Source: Schleiferiaceae bacterium (lineage in GTDB: Bacteria; Bacteroidota; Bacteroidia; Flavobacteriales; Schleiferiaceae). From it: a DNA stretch of 64,000 nucleotides. Below the pieces are notes generated by a model. That model was given only the letters and a program-made list of their open reading frames with translations, ran no database searches and had not been told where the DNA came from. A program made the position numbers and the translations under genes. Below, piece by piece: positions 19,096 to 30,800 of the stretch (positions within the stretch are counted from its first letter, which is position 1; each line of letters starts with the position of its first letter). The stretch is from contig JAGYKI010000017.1 in the NCBI GenBank assembly GCA_018401735.1, forward strand, positions 1 through 64,000. Direction: 5' to 3'.

Positions 19096-21969
19096 TTAGG
19101 CTTCTGCTTCGATATAGCTTTCAATCGGTTCGCAGGTACAAATTAAATTTCGATCACCAAAGGCATCATCCACGCGACGAATGCTTGGCCAAAATTTGTT
19201 GCCGTATAAATAGTCGAGAGGAAAGGCAGCCTTTTGACGGCTGTAGGGTAAACTCCATTCGTCCGCGGTAATGAGCTGCATGGTATGCGGCGCATTTTTT
19301 AGAGGATTATTAAGTTCATCTTCTAGTCCTTCACCAATTTCTGCAATCTCCTTACGAATGCTAATCATCGCGTCAATAAAGCGGTCTAGCTCGTGTTTGC
19401 TTTCACTTTCGGTAGGTTCAATCATTACCGTACCTGCTACCGGGAAAGAAACGGTTGGTGCGTGATAACCGTAATCCATTAAGCGCTTGGCAATGTCAGT
19501 AACTTCAATGGCCGCTTCTTTTTTAAAGGGACGGCAATCAATAATCATTTCGTGGGCGGCCCGATTTTTTTCATTGGTATAAAGTACCTCAAAATAGCCG
19601 TGTAAGCGCTCCTTAATATAGTTGGCATTTAAAATAGCGTACTCGGTGCTTTGTCTTAAGCCCTTCGCGCCAAGCATTTTTATATAGCCATAACTTATAA
19701 TTAATATTAATCCACTACCGAAGGGAGCCGCTGAAATAGGAGAAATAGGGTGTTTCCCTCCTGTTTTAACAAATGGATGTCCTGGTAAAAATTGACTTAA
19801 ATGCTCTGCTACGCCAATTGGACCCATTCCGGGGCCACCGCCACCGTGAGGAATAGCAAAAGTTTTGTGCAGGTTTAAGTGACATACGTCAGCGCCAATC
19901 TCCCCCGGGCTAGTTAATCCCACCTGTGCATTCATATTGGCACCATCCATATATACTTGTCCCCCGAAATCGTGAATAATTTGGGTGATCTCTTTTACTC
20001 TTTCCTCAAATACTCCGTGAGTAGATGGGTAGGTAATCATTAATGCGGCAAGATTGTCTTTATACTTTTCGGCCTTTTCTAATAAATCGTCCACATCAAT
20101 ATTACCATTGTCATCACACTTGGTAACCACTACTTTCATTCCCGCCATTACTGCTGATGCAGGATTGGTTCCGTGAGCCGAGCTAGGAATAATAGCAATA
20201 TTACGCTGGTCGTCGCCGCGGGATAAGTGATAAGCTCTAATTACCATTAATCCGGCATATTCGCCTTGTGCACCACTATTAGGCTGCATGCTCATTGCGT
20301 GGAAACCAGTAATTTCGGCTAAGTCGCGCTCTAGATTAGAGATTAATTCGCGGTAACCTAAAGTTTGATCGGTTGGAGCAAAGGGATGAACGTTGGCCCA
20401 CAATGGCCAACTTAAGGGGATCATTTCGGTCGCTGCGTTCAATTTCATGGTGCAACTTCCTAAAGCAATCATACTATGGTTAAGCGATAAATCTTTGCGC
20501 TCCAAAGATTTTAAATAGCGCATCATGTCGGTTTCGCTGTGGTAGCGGTTAAAAACAGGATGCTCTAAATAACTGCTGTTTCTTTTTAATTTGGAAGGAA
20601 TTACGTTAACCTCTAATAATTTAGGACTAGGGTCTTTCATTTCTTTCGCTTCCGCAAAGATGGCTAGCAACTCTTCCACCGCTTCTAAATTGGTAGTTTC
20701 GTTTAAGCTAATACCAATCTCATGATTGCTGATATAACGAAGGTTGATTTCTTTTTCAATCGCTCTTCGGCGAATTTCTTCTTTATCCACTTGCCCTAAT
20801 TCAATGCGTAAAGTATCAAAGAAGTTTTCGTTAACCTGCTTGTAACCTAAGCGGTTTAAACCTTCACTTAGGGTTACCGTGTGGTAGTGAATTTTACTAG
20901 CAATATTGTGTAATCCTTTGGGGCCATGGTAAGCAGCGTAAGCGCCCGCCATTACGGCTAATAAAACTTGAGCCGTACAAATGTTAGAGGTCGCTTTGTC
21001 GCGTTTGATGTGCTGCTCCCTTGTTTGTAAAGCCATTCGTAAGGCTCTGTTTCCTTCCTTGTCTATTGTTTGACCGATAATACGACCAGGAATTAAGCGC
21101 TTGTAATTATCGTTAGTGGCAAAGTAGGCTGCATGCGGTCCACCGAAGCCTAAAGGAATACCAAAACGCTGAGTTGTTCCCACCACTGCACTAGCTCCCC
21201 ATTCTCCCGGAGGAGTTAATAAGGCTAAACTCATGATGTCTGCTGCCACGGCAACTTCTACATTATTTGCAAGGGCATTGGCCATAAAATCTTCATAGTT
21301 GAAGATTTCACCGTCTGCTGCTGGGTACTGAATTAAAGCACCGAAATAATCTTCCGATAAATTAATATCGCGGTGGTCACCAATAACTAGTTCAATGCCT
21401 AAAGGCTCAGAACGGGTTTTGATCAATTCAATGTTTTGATGCAAACAATGGAAGGACACAAAGAATTTATTGGCATTGTTCTTTTTCTTATCTCGGCTGC
21501 GACCGGAATAAAACATAGCCATGGCTTCTGCTGCCGCAGTGGCTTCATCCAGTAAACTGGCATTGGCAATAGGTAAGCCCGTAAGGTCACTCACCATCGT
21601 TTGGAAGTTTAATAAAGCTTCCAAACGGCCTTGGGCAATTTCCGCTTGATAAGGCGTGTAAGCCGTGTACCAACCTGGGTTTTCTAAAATGTTTCTTTGC
21701 ACTACACCCGGCATAATAGTAGGGTGGTAGCCTAATCCGATGTAGGATTTAAACACCTTATTTTTTCTGGCTAAATCGCGAATATGATTTAAAAACTCAT
21801 TCTCGGTCATGGCCGGGCTGAGGTTTAATTCTTCCTTCAAACGGATACCCGCAGGAATGGTTTCGCTAATTAGTTGTTCTATTGAGCTTGCCCCCACCAC
21901 TTTCAACATTTCTTCAAGGTCATTCTCACGTGGCCCGATGTGTCGGTAGGCAAAAGAATCAGTATTCAT
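19096..21969 (-). CDS. gcvP: Glycine dehydrogenase (aminomethyl-transferring)
   Basis: [54 protein letters not shown]; probable start at internal ATG (21969). Confidence 0.97.
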   Translation of the reverse strand: MNTDSFAYRHIGPRENDLEEMLKVVGASSIEQLISETIPAGIRLKEELNLSPAMTENEFLNHIRDLARKNKVFKSYIGLGYHPTIMPGVVQRNILENPGWYTAYTPYQAEIAQGRLEALLNFQTMVSDLTGLPIANASLLDEATAAAEAMAMFYSGRSRDKKKNNANKFFVSFHCLHQNIELIKTRSEPLGIELVIGDHRDINLSEDYFGALIQYPAADGEIFNYEDFMANALANNVEVAVAADIMSLALLTPPGEWGASAVVGTTQRFGIPLGFGGPHAAYFATNDNYKRLIPGRIIGQTIDKEGNRALRMALQTREQHIKRDKATSNICTAQVLLAVMAGAYAAYHGPKGLHNIASKIHYHTVTLSEGLNRLGYKQVNENFFDTLRIELGQVDKEEIRRRAIEKEINLRYISNHEIGISLNETTNLEAVEELLAIFAEAKEMKDPSPKLLEVNVIPSKLKRNSSYLEHPVFNRYHSETDMMRYLKSLERKDLSLNHSMIALGSCTMKLNAATEMIPLSWPLWANVHPFAPTDQTLGYRELISNLERDLAEITGFHAMSMQPNSGAQGEYAGLMVIRAYHLSRGDDQRNIAIIPSSAHGTNPASAVMAGMKVVVTKCDDNGNIDVDDLLEKAEKYKDNLAALMITYPSTHGVFEERVKEITQIIHDFGGQVYMDGANMNAQVGLTSPGEIGADVCHLNLHKTFAIPHGGGGPGMGPIGVAEHLSQFLPGHPFVKTGGKHPISPISAAPFGSGLILIISYGYIKMLGAKGLRQSTEYAILNANYIKERLHGYFEVLYTNEKNRAAHEMIIDCRPFKKEAAIEVTDIAKRLMDYGYHAPTVSFPVAGTVMIEPTESESKHELDRFIDAMISIRKEIAEIGEGLEDELNNPLKNAPHTMQLITADEWSLPYSRQKAAFPLDYLYGNKFWPSIRRVDDAFGDRNLICTCEPIESYIEAEA

Positions 21970-22079
21970 ATCCGAATCGAAATAAATTGTGAATATTCGC
22001 ACAAAAGTAACATAAAGCCTGTTCTTATGTTTCGCCCTTTAAGCATAATTTTACGGCAATAACACAAGCGTCTATTTTA

Positions 22080-22946
22080 TTGAAATTTCTGATTGCATTA
22101 TATCGCTCAAACTTCTGGGTAGGCTTGGCGGCTGCAGCCTTAACTTACCTCAGTTTTGGTCAGGAAATTACGCTCGATTATCTATTGTATACGCTCTTTA
22201 TTCTCTCTTCAACCATGAGCGCCTATAATTATATGCATTGGGTGAAATCGCTAAACAAGTATCGTGAGAAAAAAAGTTTGGAGGAAGAAGATCATCCTAT
22301 TGATTGGGCTTCTTTTAGCCGTGCCGCTTTTGCTGGAATGTTAGCCTTCCTCTTATTGTTTTTTTTAGGCTCGATTACGCTCATTTACTATTTGTTTCCG
22401 GCTTTATTGATCGCTCTTTTATATCCTTTGGCTTTTCCACATCCCAATCGAGCCTTTAGTAGCTTGCGCATGATGCCTGGCTTAAAGCTTTTTCTTATCG
22501 CTGGTTCTTGGTCCTACTTAAGTTTTGCTATTCCTTATTGGATGCAAGGTAGAGTGGATACCCTGTTTTTTGGCTGGGAATTTTTAATGCGCACCTTATT
22601 GGTAATGGGTTTAACCATACCCTTTGATATTCGCGACTTAGATCAAGACAATCCCTCTATGCGCACAGTACCGCAGGTTTTCGGAAAAGACAATGCCATA
22701 GGCCTCGCCATCTTAGCTTTGTTTCTTTATCAAATTTGGACTTTAATGCAATTCTTTTTCTTTGGGCAAGCTTGGTTTCAGAGCTTGGCCATTTTGTTGG
22801 CTTTAGAAATCGGCATTCGCATGATTAAAAACTTGAAAACAAATCGTAGTGAATTCCAAGTCAATTTTTGGATTGAAGCGATACCAATAATACTCCTTAT
22901 TTTTAGTCAAATTGCCGCTTTGGCATTTGGCAATTCCTACTTTTGA
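22080..22946 (+). CDS. UbiA-like prenyltransferase family membrane protein
   Basis: Multiple TM helices, TIPFDIRDLDQDNPSMRTVPQVFGKDNAI motif. Confidence 0.7.
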   Translation: MKFLIALYRSNFWVGLAAAALTYLSFGQEITLDYLLYTLFILSSTMSAYNYMHWVKSLNKYREKKSLEEEDHPIDWASFSRAAFAGMLAFLLLFFLGSITLIYYLFPALLIALLYPLAFPHPNRAFSSLRMMPGLKLFLIAGSWSYLSFAIPYWMQGRVDTLFFGWEFLMRTLLVMGLTIPFDIRDLDQDNPSMRTVPQVFGKDNAIGLAILALFLYQIWTLMQFFFFGQAWFQSLAILLALEIGIRMIKNLKTNRSEFQVNFWIEAIPIILLIFSQIAALAFGNSYF

Positions 22947-22961
22947 CAATCAATTAGCATT

Positions 22962-24236
22962 ATGATATATTCCAATACCGCCGCTGGCGCATTCGAAGCA
23001 GATCAGCAAGATCCGTTACATAAATATCGAGCACAGTTTTTATTTCCGCAGCACAATGGGAAAGAAAGCCTTTATTTCACGGGGAACTCGCTGGGTTTAC
23101 AAGCGCGCAAAACCAAAGAACTTATTTTAGAAGAACTGGAAGATTGGCATAAATACGGCGTTGAAGGTCATCTAGAAGCCCGTCGTCCTTGGCTTTCTTA
23201 TCACGAGAATTTTAGTGCTAATCTCGCGAAAATTGTCGGGGCTAAATCTACGGAAGTGGTGGCCATGAACGGCCTTACCACTAATCTACATCTTTTAATG
23301 GTAAGCTTTTATCGCCCACAAGGCAAGCGTACTAAAATTCTGTGCGAAGGCAAGGCTTTTCCTAGCGATCAATATGCTTTAAAAAGTCAGTTGCGTTTTC
23401 ATGGTCTTTCGCCAGATGAGCATTTAATTGAAATTATGCCTGATCCGGAAACTGAGCTGATAGATGAAGAGCGCATTATTGCTGCTATCGATGCGAATAA
23501 GGATGAGTTGGCTTTGATTATGATTGGCGGCGTAAATTACTATACCGGCCAGTGGTTCGATATGCAACGCATTACCGATGCAGGAAAAAGGGCAGGTGCC
23601 ATAGTGGGTTGGGATTTAGCCCATGCTGCGGGTAATGTGCCGCTGCATTTGCACGAGTGGCAAGTTGATTTTGCGGCTTGGTGCGGTTACAAATATTTAA
23701 ACTCAGGTCCGGGTGGAGTTTCGGGAGCCTTTATTCACGAAAAGCACCACGGACAAAAAGATATCCCTCGTTTCGAAGGTTGGTGGGGCCACGATAAAGA
23801 AAATCGCTTTGCCATGCCCGATGAATTTATTCCCATTCCTACCGCAGAAGCCTGGCAGTTAAGCAATGCGCCAGTTTTAGCGATGACGCCACTTTTAGCT
23901 AGTCTTGAGCTTTTTGCCGAAGTGGGGATGGATCAATTACGCCAGAAAGCACTGAAACTTACCGCCTATTTAGAGCAGGTTGTTAATGATGTGCGTGCAA
24001 ATACGGGAGTGGAATTAAAGGTGATCACGCCTACCGAGCCAAACAGAAGAGGAAGCCAGTTGTCGATAATCTTGCCTAACCAAGGTAAAGAGGTGTTTAA
24101 TAAACTTACTGCTCATGGTGTGATTGCCGATTGGCGCGAACCCGATGTAATTCGTTTAGCGCCTGTGCCGCTTTACAATTCCTTTAGCGACGTGTTTGAA
24201 TTTGGGCAATTGCTTGAAAAATTTTTAAAAGATTAA
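22962..24236 (+). CDS. kynU: Kynureninase
   Basis: YFTGNSLGLQ, GWDLAHAAGNVPLHLHEWQVDFAAWCGYKYLNSGPGG PLP motif. Confidence 0.97.
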   Translation: MIYSNTAAGAFEADQQDPLHKYRAQFLFPQHNGKESLYFTGNSLGLQARKTKELILEELEDWHKYGVEGHLEARRPWLSYHENFSANLAKIVGAKSTEVVAMNGLTTNLHLLMVSFYRPQGKRTKILCEGKAFPSDQYALKSQLRFHGLSPDEHLIEIMPDPETELIDEERIIAAIDANKDELALIMIGGVNYYTGQWFDMQRITDAGKRAGAIVGWDLAHAAGNVPLHLHEWQVDFAAWCGYKYLNSGPGGVSGAFIHEKHHGQKDIPRFEGWWGHDKENRFAMPDEFIPIPTAEAWQLSNAPVLAMTPLLASLELFAEVGMDQLRQKALKLTAYLEQVVNDVRANTGVELKVITPTEPNRRGSQLSIILPNQGKEVFNKLTAHGVIADWREPDVIRLAPVPLYNSFSDVFEFGQLLEKFLKD

Positions 24237-24237
24237 T

Positions 24238-25587
24238 ATGGAAAAGAAAAATATATCTATTGCGGGTGCGGGTTTAGTAGGATCTCTATTGTCTATTTAC
24301 TTGGCCAAACGTGGTCATAAAGTGGATGTTTACGAAGGTCGTCCGGATGCCCGAAAGAAAAATATTGGCGGCGGGCGTTCCATTAACCTCGCCTTAAGCG
24401 ATAGAGGTTTAAAAGCCTTAGCAGGTGTTGGTCTTGACCAGAAAGTACTCGATAAAATGTCTATTCCGATGTATCGTCGTGTAATGCACGATAAAGAAGG
24501 AAATTTATCGTATCAACCTTATGGTAAAGAAGGGCAAGCCATTAATTCCGTTTCTCGCTCGGGCTTAAATGCCATGTTGGTTGAAGAAGCAGAAGCAAAT
24601 GGGGTTACTATTCATTTTGAGCAGCGTTGCAAGGCGATAGATCTCGAATCGGCCACCGCTCGTTTTGAGAACGCATCTGGCGAAAGCCAAGAAGTGCACG
24701 CCGACCTATTATTTGGGGCAGATGGCGCTTATAGTGCCGTGCGTAAGGCGATGGTGCGAACGGATCGTTTTAGCTATTCGCAAGAGTATATCGATCATGG
24801 CTACAAAGAATTAACCATTCCTCCGGGCGCTAATGGCGAGTTTATGATGGAAAAAAATGCCTTGCACATCTGGCCACGCGGTAATTATATGCTTATTGCT
24901 TTGCCTAATCCTGATGCGAGTTTTACCTGCACTTTATTCTTCCCTTATGAAGGGAATCCTTCTTTCTCAAGTTTAGATAGCCTTGCTAAAGCGCGTGCCT
25001 TTTTTGATGAGCAATTTGCAGATGCTTTGGCTTTAATGCCAGATTTTGATGAGGAGTGGGAAAATAATCCTAATTCTTCTTTAATGATTGTGCGCTGTTT
25101 CCCTTGGACGCGTAATGGCAAGGTGGCCCTTATCGGAGATGCGAGCCATGCTATTGTTCCCTTTTACGGACAAGGTATGAATAGTGGTTTTGAAGATTGC
25201 ACTGCCTTAAACCGATTAATGGATCAATACGGCGATGATTGGGCCGCGATGTTTAAGGCTTATGAAATTGAGCGTAAGCCTGATGGCGATGCTATTGCCG
25301 ATTTGGCGATGCGTAATTTTGTGGAAATGCGCGATTTAACCGGTGATGCGGATTTCCTTTTGCAGAAGAAGATAGAAGCGAAATTTTCGAAGAAATATCC
25401 GACTAAGTGGACGCCCCTTTATTCTTTGGTAACCTTCTCGGCCGATGTGCGCTACTCCGAAGCTTTGGCTTTAGGGAAAAAGCAAGATGGCCTGATGGCA
25501 GAAATTATGGCCATGCCTAATATTCATGAGATTTGGGATAGCGAAGCGGTGGAAACCAAAATGCTCGCATTAGCGGAAAAACTTTAA
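24238..25587 (+). CDS. kmo: Kynurenine 3-monooxygenase
   Basis: GAGLVGSLLSIYLAKRGHKVDVYEGR FAD motif, RSINLALSDRGLKAL, VALIGDASHAIVPFYGQGMNSGFEDC. Confidence 0.97.
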   Translation: MEKKNISIAGAGLVGSLLSIYLAKRGHKVDVYEGRPDARKKNIGGGRSINLALSDRGLKALAGVGLDQKVLDKMSIPMYRRVMHDKEGNLSYQPYGKEGQAINSVSRSGLNAMLVEEAEANGVTIHFEQRCKAIDLESATARFENASGESQEVHADLLFGADGAYSAVRKAMVRTDRFSYSQEYIDHGYKELTIPPGANGEFMMEKNALHIWPRGNYMLIALPNPDASFTCTLFFPYEGNPSFSSLDSLAKARAFFDEQFADALALMPDFDEEWENNPNSSLMIVRCFPWTRNGKVALIGDASHAIVPFYGQGMNSGFEDCTALNRLMDQYGDDWAAMFKAYEIERKPDGDAIADLAMRNFVEMRDLTGDADFLLQKKIEAKFSKKYPTKWTPLYSLVTFSADVRYSEALALGKKQDGLMAEIMAMPNIHEIWDSEAVETKMLALAEKL

Positions 25588-25651
25588 ACCTAGTATATGA
25601 CAAAATAGTTTAGTTAGATGATAGGTTTTAATTCTCAAGAACGTTTAAAAT

Positions 25652-25689
25652 AAAAAAGAGGACTCATTTTCGAATGGGTCCTCTTTTTT
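25652..25689. terminator. Rho-independent terminator (likely bidirectional)
   Basis: AAAAAAGAGGACTCATT-TTCG-AATGGGTCCTCTTTTTT. Confidence 0.9.
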
Positions 25690-25858
25690 AGTGGTAGTGA
25701 AAACGACATTTTGCAATAAGCACTTCTTTCTCAGTATCTCTGTAAATTAAGCGATGCTCTTTGTCAATTCGTCTTGACCAATAGCCCTAATATTTGTGTT
25801 TAAGAGCCTCTGGTTTTCTAAAAATAAATCCGAGGTCACTTGACACGTTAATTTTCAC
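25688..25858 (-). pseudogene. YoeB/Txe-family toxin remnant, nonsense-disrupted, no antitoxin
   Basis: Minus-strand frame reads [55 protein letters not shown]; [16 protein letters not shown]...CRFHYH is the YoeB C-terminal signature; in-frame TAG at 25787-25789. Confidence 0.75.
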
Positions 25859-25870
25859 TCTTTTCTAATT

Positions 25871-27778
25871 CTACTTCACAACCACTTTTTCTTGTCCAAT
25901 CAATTCACCTTTAGCATTGCTAATCTTTAAGATATAAAGACCTGTTGCCAAGCGATCGGTGCGGAAGCGGAAACTGTTTACACCAGCTAAGGCTAATTCT
26001 TCTACCTGAAATAGTGGTCCGTTTTTTCCATCTAATTGATAAAGGCTAAAATTAAGAAGTTCTTCTTTCTCTTGTTCAATTTCTACTCTAAACCAATCGA
26101 TACTGGGATTGGGACTGAGTGATATTTTGGGAGCAGCTTCTTCCTGTACACCGATATCGCTGATAGGAGTTTGGTCCCAGTTTGGGCTGCGTAACTTGGC
26201 CAGTACGGTCAAAGGTTGACCTTGCGGACTGGCTTCATATCCTGTGGCCCAAATAGTACCCGTGTCGCCGTAGGCTAACTGGTTGCCAGTATAATCGCCC
26301 CAACGCTCATAAGTGCGATCGCCATTGCTGGAGATGATGTCAATATAATCGCCTCCTTCTACAATTTGTGTTCTTTCGCTGTAGCTAGAATCGTTATCAA
26401 AAAAGATAGCGGAAAAGCCAGCATTTAGGCTGTCGCCAGAATGGTTAAAGGTTAAAATCGATTCTACTTCAGCCCCCGATTTCCCCGTAAAGGTTACTTG
26501 GGGATAACCAACGTCAATTGGATCAAGGTTAATTATTTTAAAATAACTGTTGGTTTTATTGGCACTTCTTAAGTCGATGATACCGTGGTAAAAACCGGCG
26601 TTGCCAGTTGGCGTTATGGTATTTCCTACATACTGTATACGTTGATTAAACATAAATCCACCCTGAATTCTGCAATCATTGCAGTCGAAAGTATGGTTGT
26701 TTTTCTGACGAGCCGAAGGAGGTAGTCCATAATTGGTTTCCGTGGTGTAAACTTCCAAACTGAGTTGCGGATTGCCCGTGGCTTTGTCGTTGATTTTTGC
26801 TACGAAAATGCTGTCGTTTAATGCATCTAAGGCACGACTGCCCAAAAAGTAAGTAGGGGCAGGAAGTAATTCTTTGCCGTTGTCTATCCCGGTAAAACTA
26901 AAGAGATTTTTACCACCGTATTCCAAATTGTAATAATAATGCTCCGTTAAAGCGAGCGAATCATAGCCCGCTTGTTTACCAATTTGGCGAATAGTAGTTT
27001 GCACATAGCCACTATTATTACTTGAGCCATTGTAAAAAGTGTTCATGGTGATAAATAGGTCATCCTTGTTTACCGTAATATGAGGGTAGTCGCTCCAAGT
27101 GCTATCGTTTAAAGGGTTGCCATTGATACGGTAAATATTAAAGCCATCGGCCAAGTCATTACTTTTAGAAAAGCCAATAATAATGGTACTATTCTGCCAG
27201 GTGTTACCACTGAGGTAGAGCACGATAAAACGATCTGATTCGGGATCATAAATGGCACGAGGGTCGTATTTGCTGCCTGGTAAAAATTGGCTGGGACGGT
27301 AAAAACGAAAAAGGGTTAATTCGTATAATAAACTGTCTTTTGCATAATCGTAAGCTCCGATGGTTGAGTTTCGTACTCTTAAAATTTGCTGATTGCGACC
27401 AATGGCAAAATCATCGTCATTTGGAACCGAGCCGCTGTAGTTATTACCGTTTAAGCTATCCAAAACCTGAGGTTTAGGAGTAGTTTTAGAAACTTTGAAA
27501 GTCGAGTTATTTTTAAATTGTGGCACCTCGGTGCGCTCAGCCTTCCGTTGGTTGGCGATTTCGCGGTCGAGATGTGCATTGGGATGCGGCATTTCTTCGG
27601 CTTGCAAAATAGGGGAATAGTCTATTTCAGTTTTATTTGGTACAAATGAGCCAACCGGACTTATGTTGTTAGACGTTTTAACTTTATAGCTAAATTGAGC
27701 ACTGCTTAAAAAAGGGAGAAGGAAGACTAAACAAAAGGCTGTCTTTTTTGGTAGAGTACTTATCTTCGTAATGCGCAT
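25871..27778 (-). CDS. T9SS type A sorting domain-containing secreted protein
   Basis: Signal MRITKISTLPKKTAFCLVFLLPFLSSAQ (start at internal ATG 27778); C-terminal SLSPNPSIDWFRVEIEQ...LATGLYILKISNAKGELIGQEKVVVK. Confidence 0.85.
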   Translation of the reverse strand: MRITKISTLPKKTAFCLVFLLPFLSSAQFSYKVKTSNNISPVGSFVPNKTEIDYSPILQAEEMPHPNAHLDREIANQRKAERTEVPQFKNNSTFKVSKTTPKPQVLDSLNGNNYSGSVPNDDDFAIGRNQQILRVRNSTIGAYDYAKDSLLYELTLFRFYRPSQFLPGSKYDPRAIYDPESDRFIVLYLSGNTWQNSTIIIGFSKSNDLADGFNIYRINGNPLNDSTWSDYPHITVNKDDLFITMNTFYNGSSNNSGYVQTTIRQIGKQAGYDSLALTEHYYYNLEYGGKNLFSFTGIDNGKELLPAPTYFLGSRALDALNDSIFVAKINDKATGNPQLSLEVYTTETNYGLPPSARQKNNHTFDCNDCRIQGGFMFNQRIQYVGNTITPTGNAGFYHGIIDLRSANKTNSYFKIINLDPIDVGYPQVTFTGKSGAEVESILTFNHSGDSLNAGFSAIFFDNDSSYSERTQIVEGGDYIDIISSNGDRTYERWGDYTGNQLAYGDTGTIWATGYEASPQGQPLTVLAKLRSPNWDQTPISDIGVQEEAAPKISLSPNPSIDWFRVEIEQEKEELLNFSLYQLDGKNGPLFQVEELALAGVNSFRFRTDRLATGLYILKISNAKGELIGQEKVVVK

Positions 27779-27836
27779 GCTTTTGAAATTTAATTGATTA
27801 ACCCACGTTTCGCTACGTGTACCTATATAAATTAAT

Positions 27837-30800
27837 TTGAAAAAAAAATATTCCAATATTCTTTTCCGGCTCAGCTTCTTGTTGTGCTTTTTCGCTAGTC
27901 AGCAGATAAGCGCCCAATTTTACTATGGAATAAGACAAGAGTACGGAAAAAATCGGGTTCAATTTAATGACTTTGATTGGATATTTCTACGCTTCGATGC
28001 CTTCGATGTTTATTTTTACCGCGGCAATGAAGAATTGGCGGAAAATGTCGCTCGCCTTACCCATAAAAACCTTCCTCGTATCGAATCTTATTTGGACGCA
28101 CCCTTAGATGAGCGAGTACAAATATTAGTTTTCAATAATCTTTCCGATTTAAAGCAAAGCAATGTAAACAGCAATGAGGAAGACGATTACAATACAGGCG
28201 GGGTAACTCGCATTAGCGGCAGTCGCCTCTTCGTTTACTTTGATGGCGATTATCAAAATTTGGAGAAAACCCTTAAAATGGGGCTTACGGAAGTAGTTTT
28301 GAGCAATTTTCTTTATGGAAGTTTCACGCAGTCATTAGCCAACTCAGCCTTGTTAAACCTGCCTTCTTGGTATATGGAAGGTCTTATTTCTTACCTGGGC
28401 GATAGCTGGAATAGCGATGTAGATATTAAAGTACGCGATGGCTTTTACAGCAAGCAGTACAAAAGGATAAACTCTCTAACCCAATTGGATGCGCGTTACG
28501 CCGGACATTCTTTCTGGTATTTTATTGCGCAAACTTACGGCGATAAAATTATTCGCAATATCGTTTACATGTCTGTGGTGAACCGCGATATTGAAAGTGG
28601 CTTTCTTTATATTTTAGGAAAGGAACTGGATGAGATTACCGAGGATTGGAAGGCCTTTTACGCCGATCGCTATGCGAGCACGCAAACCGTAAACCTTAAA
28701 GAGAAGAAGAGCCTAATCAAGTCCAAAAAGAATCATGAAATAACCAAGATAGTGGCGAGCGATGATGGCCGATTTATCAGCTATGTGGATCGACGTTTCT
28801 CTCAGTACAAAATTTACGTGTTCGACAGAGAAACCAATAAAAAAGAAAAGGTCTACAGCGGTGGTTATCGGATTGCCCAAAACACAGATTATAGTTATCC
28901 GCTTTTAGCTTGGCATCCTAATAACACCAATCTGGCGATAATTACAGAAGAAAAAGGTGGCACTAATTTAAGCATCTACGATAGTGAAAAAGATGAGCTT
29001 ACGACCAAGCCTTTTTTCCGTTTCGATAAAATAATATCGCTGGAATATGCCCCAAATGGTAAGCAGTTTCTATTGAGTGCCGCGAAAAATGGTCAGTCAG
29101 ATATTTACGTGTACACTATTTTAAACACTAAAATTCAGGCGATAACTAGCGATGCATACGATGATCTGCATCCTACCTTTATTTCTGGGGGAAGTCGTAT
29201 AGTATGGTCGTCTAACCGTCCGGTTGACACCCTTTACCCGCGTTCGAACAAGATGTTTAGTACCGATAATCTCGATTTATTCGCCACCGATAATCGTGAA
29301 CTACGAAATGACACAGTTGCCATTTGGCGTCTCACTAAAAGCCCACTTATTAATGAAGTGGCAAGTGAAGAATTAGCGCCTGGCCTGGTTGGTTTTTACA
29401 GTAATCGCAGCAATGTGAGACGTCAGCATGCCGTAAAAATTGATAGTGCAATTGCTTATGTGGATACCACTACGCATTACGATTATTTCTTCAGCGAGTA
29501 TGCCTTAAGTGATAATCAGTTTAGTTTGGTGGATGCGACTTACAGTAAAGAATCGGGCTTAAGCCATAGTGTTTACTTGCAAGATGGACGCTACCGCATC
29601 TATGAAAATGAATTGCCATTGCAAGGCTTAGCTTCTTCGCAAGCAATAAGGGTGAAGTCTAAAGATATCCGCCTAGAGGGAGAAACACCGTCGTCTGTAC
29701 CAGAGGAAAACCCTAATGAAGTACTGGAGCCTTTATATTATCCGGGTATAAGCAGAAGTCAATTGAGCCTCAATATTCTAAACTATAGTTTTCAAGGGGA
29801 AAGAAAAGTCGAGGAAAGTAAAAAAGAGGAGCCCAATTTTGAACGTAATCTTTTGCTACCTGCTATAAATCCTGAAGATGTTGTGGCTCAAGCCGAAGAT
29901 GAAATTGAAATTCCAGCGGTACGTAATTATTTCCTTTCCTTCTTTAAAGATAATTTTACAGTGCGTTTTGATAATATGTTTGATAATCCACAGTACCAAC
30001 CTTTTACGGGCTTTGTAAGTGGAGATATATTAAACCAAGGTTTCAACATGAACTTCAAGTTGGGGGCAATGGATTTAATGCACGATTATCGCTTGGTCGC
30101 TGGGTTGCGCACTACCTTTTCGCCTCTCCCAGGAACTTCTTTAGCTCCTAATGCCGAGTTTATTATCGGGGTGGCCGACTTTAAAAATCGCATGGATAAG
30201 TTTTACACTTATACCCGTCGCTCACAGGTACAGATTTTAGCGCTAAATAATTACCGCCGTTTAATTAATAATGAGTTTAACTACAAGGTAGTTTACCCGT
30301 TTAATCCAGTGGCCTCCCTTCACCTTTCGGTGGGTTATCGCTTCGATGAAAATATCCGCTTGGCCACGGATTTCAACCAAATAGGAGAATCAATTAATTA
30401 CACGGATTACGCTATTGCTAGAGCGGCTTATATTTATGACAATACGCGTAAACTAGGACTAAATTTGTATGCAGGCTTGCGGTACAAGGCCTTCGCCGAG
30501 CATTATCGTAACTTAACCGTTAGTCCAACGGGCTTGTATACCGCGGGTGTTGATGCGCGGCATTACTTAATTATTCATCGTAATTTCATTTGGGCAAATC
30601 GCTTTGCAGCAGGAACCTCTTTTGGGGCCGAAAAACTAATCTATATAATGGGTGGTGTCGATAATGACTTCTCGCCTAATTTAGATCAGAGTACACCTAT
30701 TGCCCGTGAGAATAATTACATCTTCCAAACTTTGGTTACCAATATGCGTGGTTTCTTCCAGAATACGCGTAATGGAAATACTTTTGCCGTGGTTAATTCG

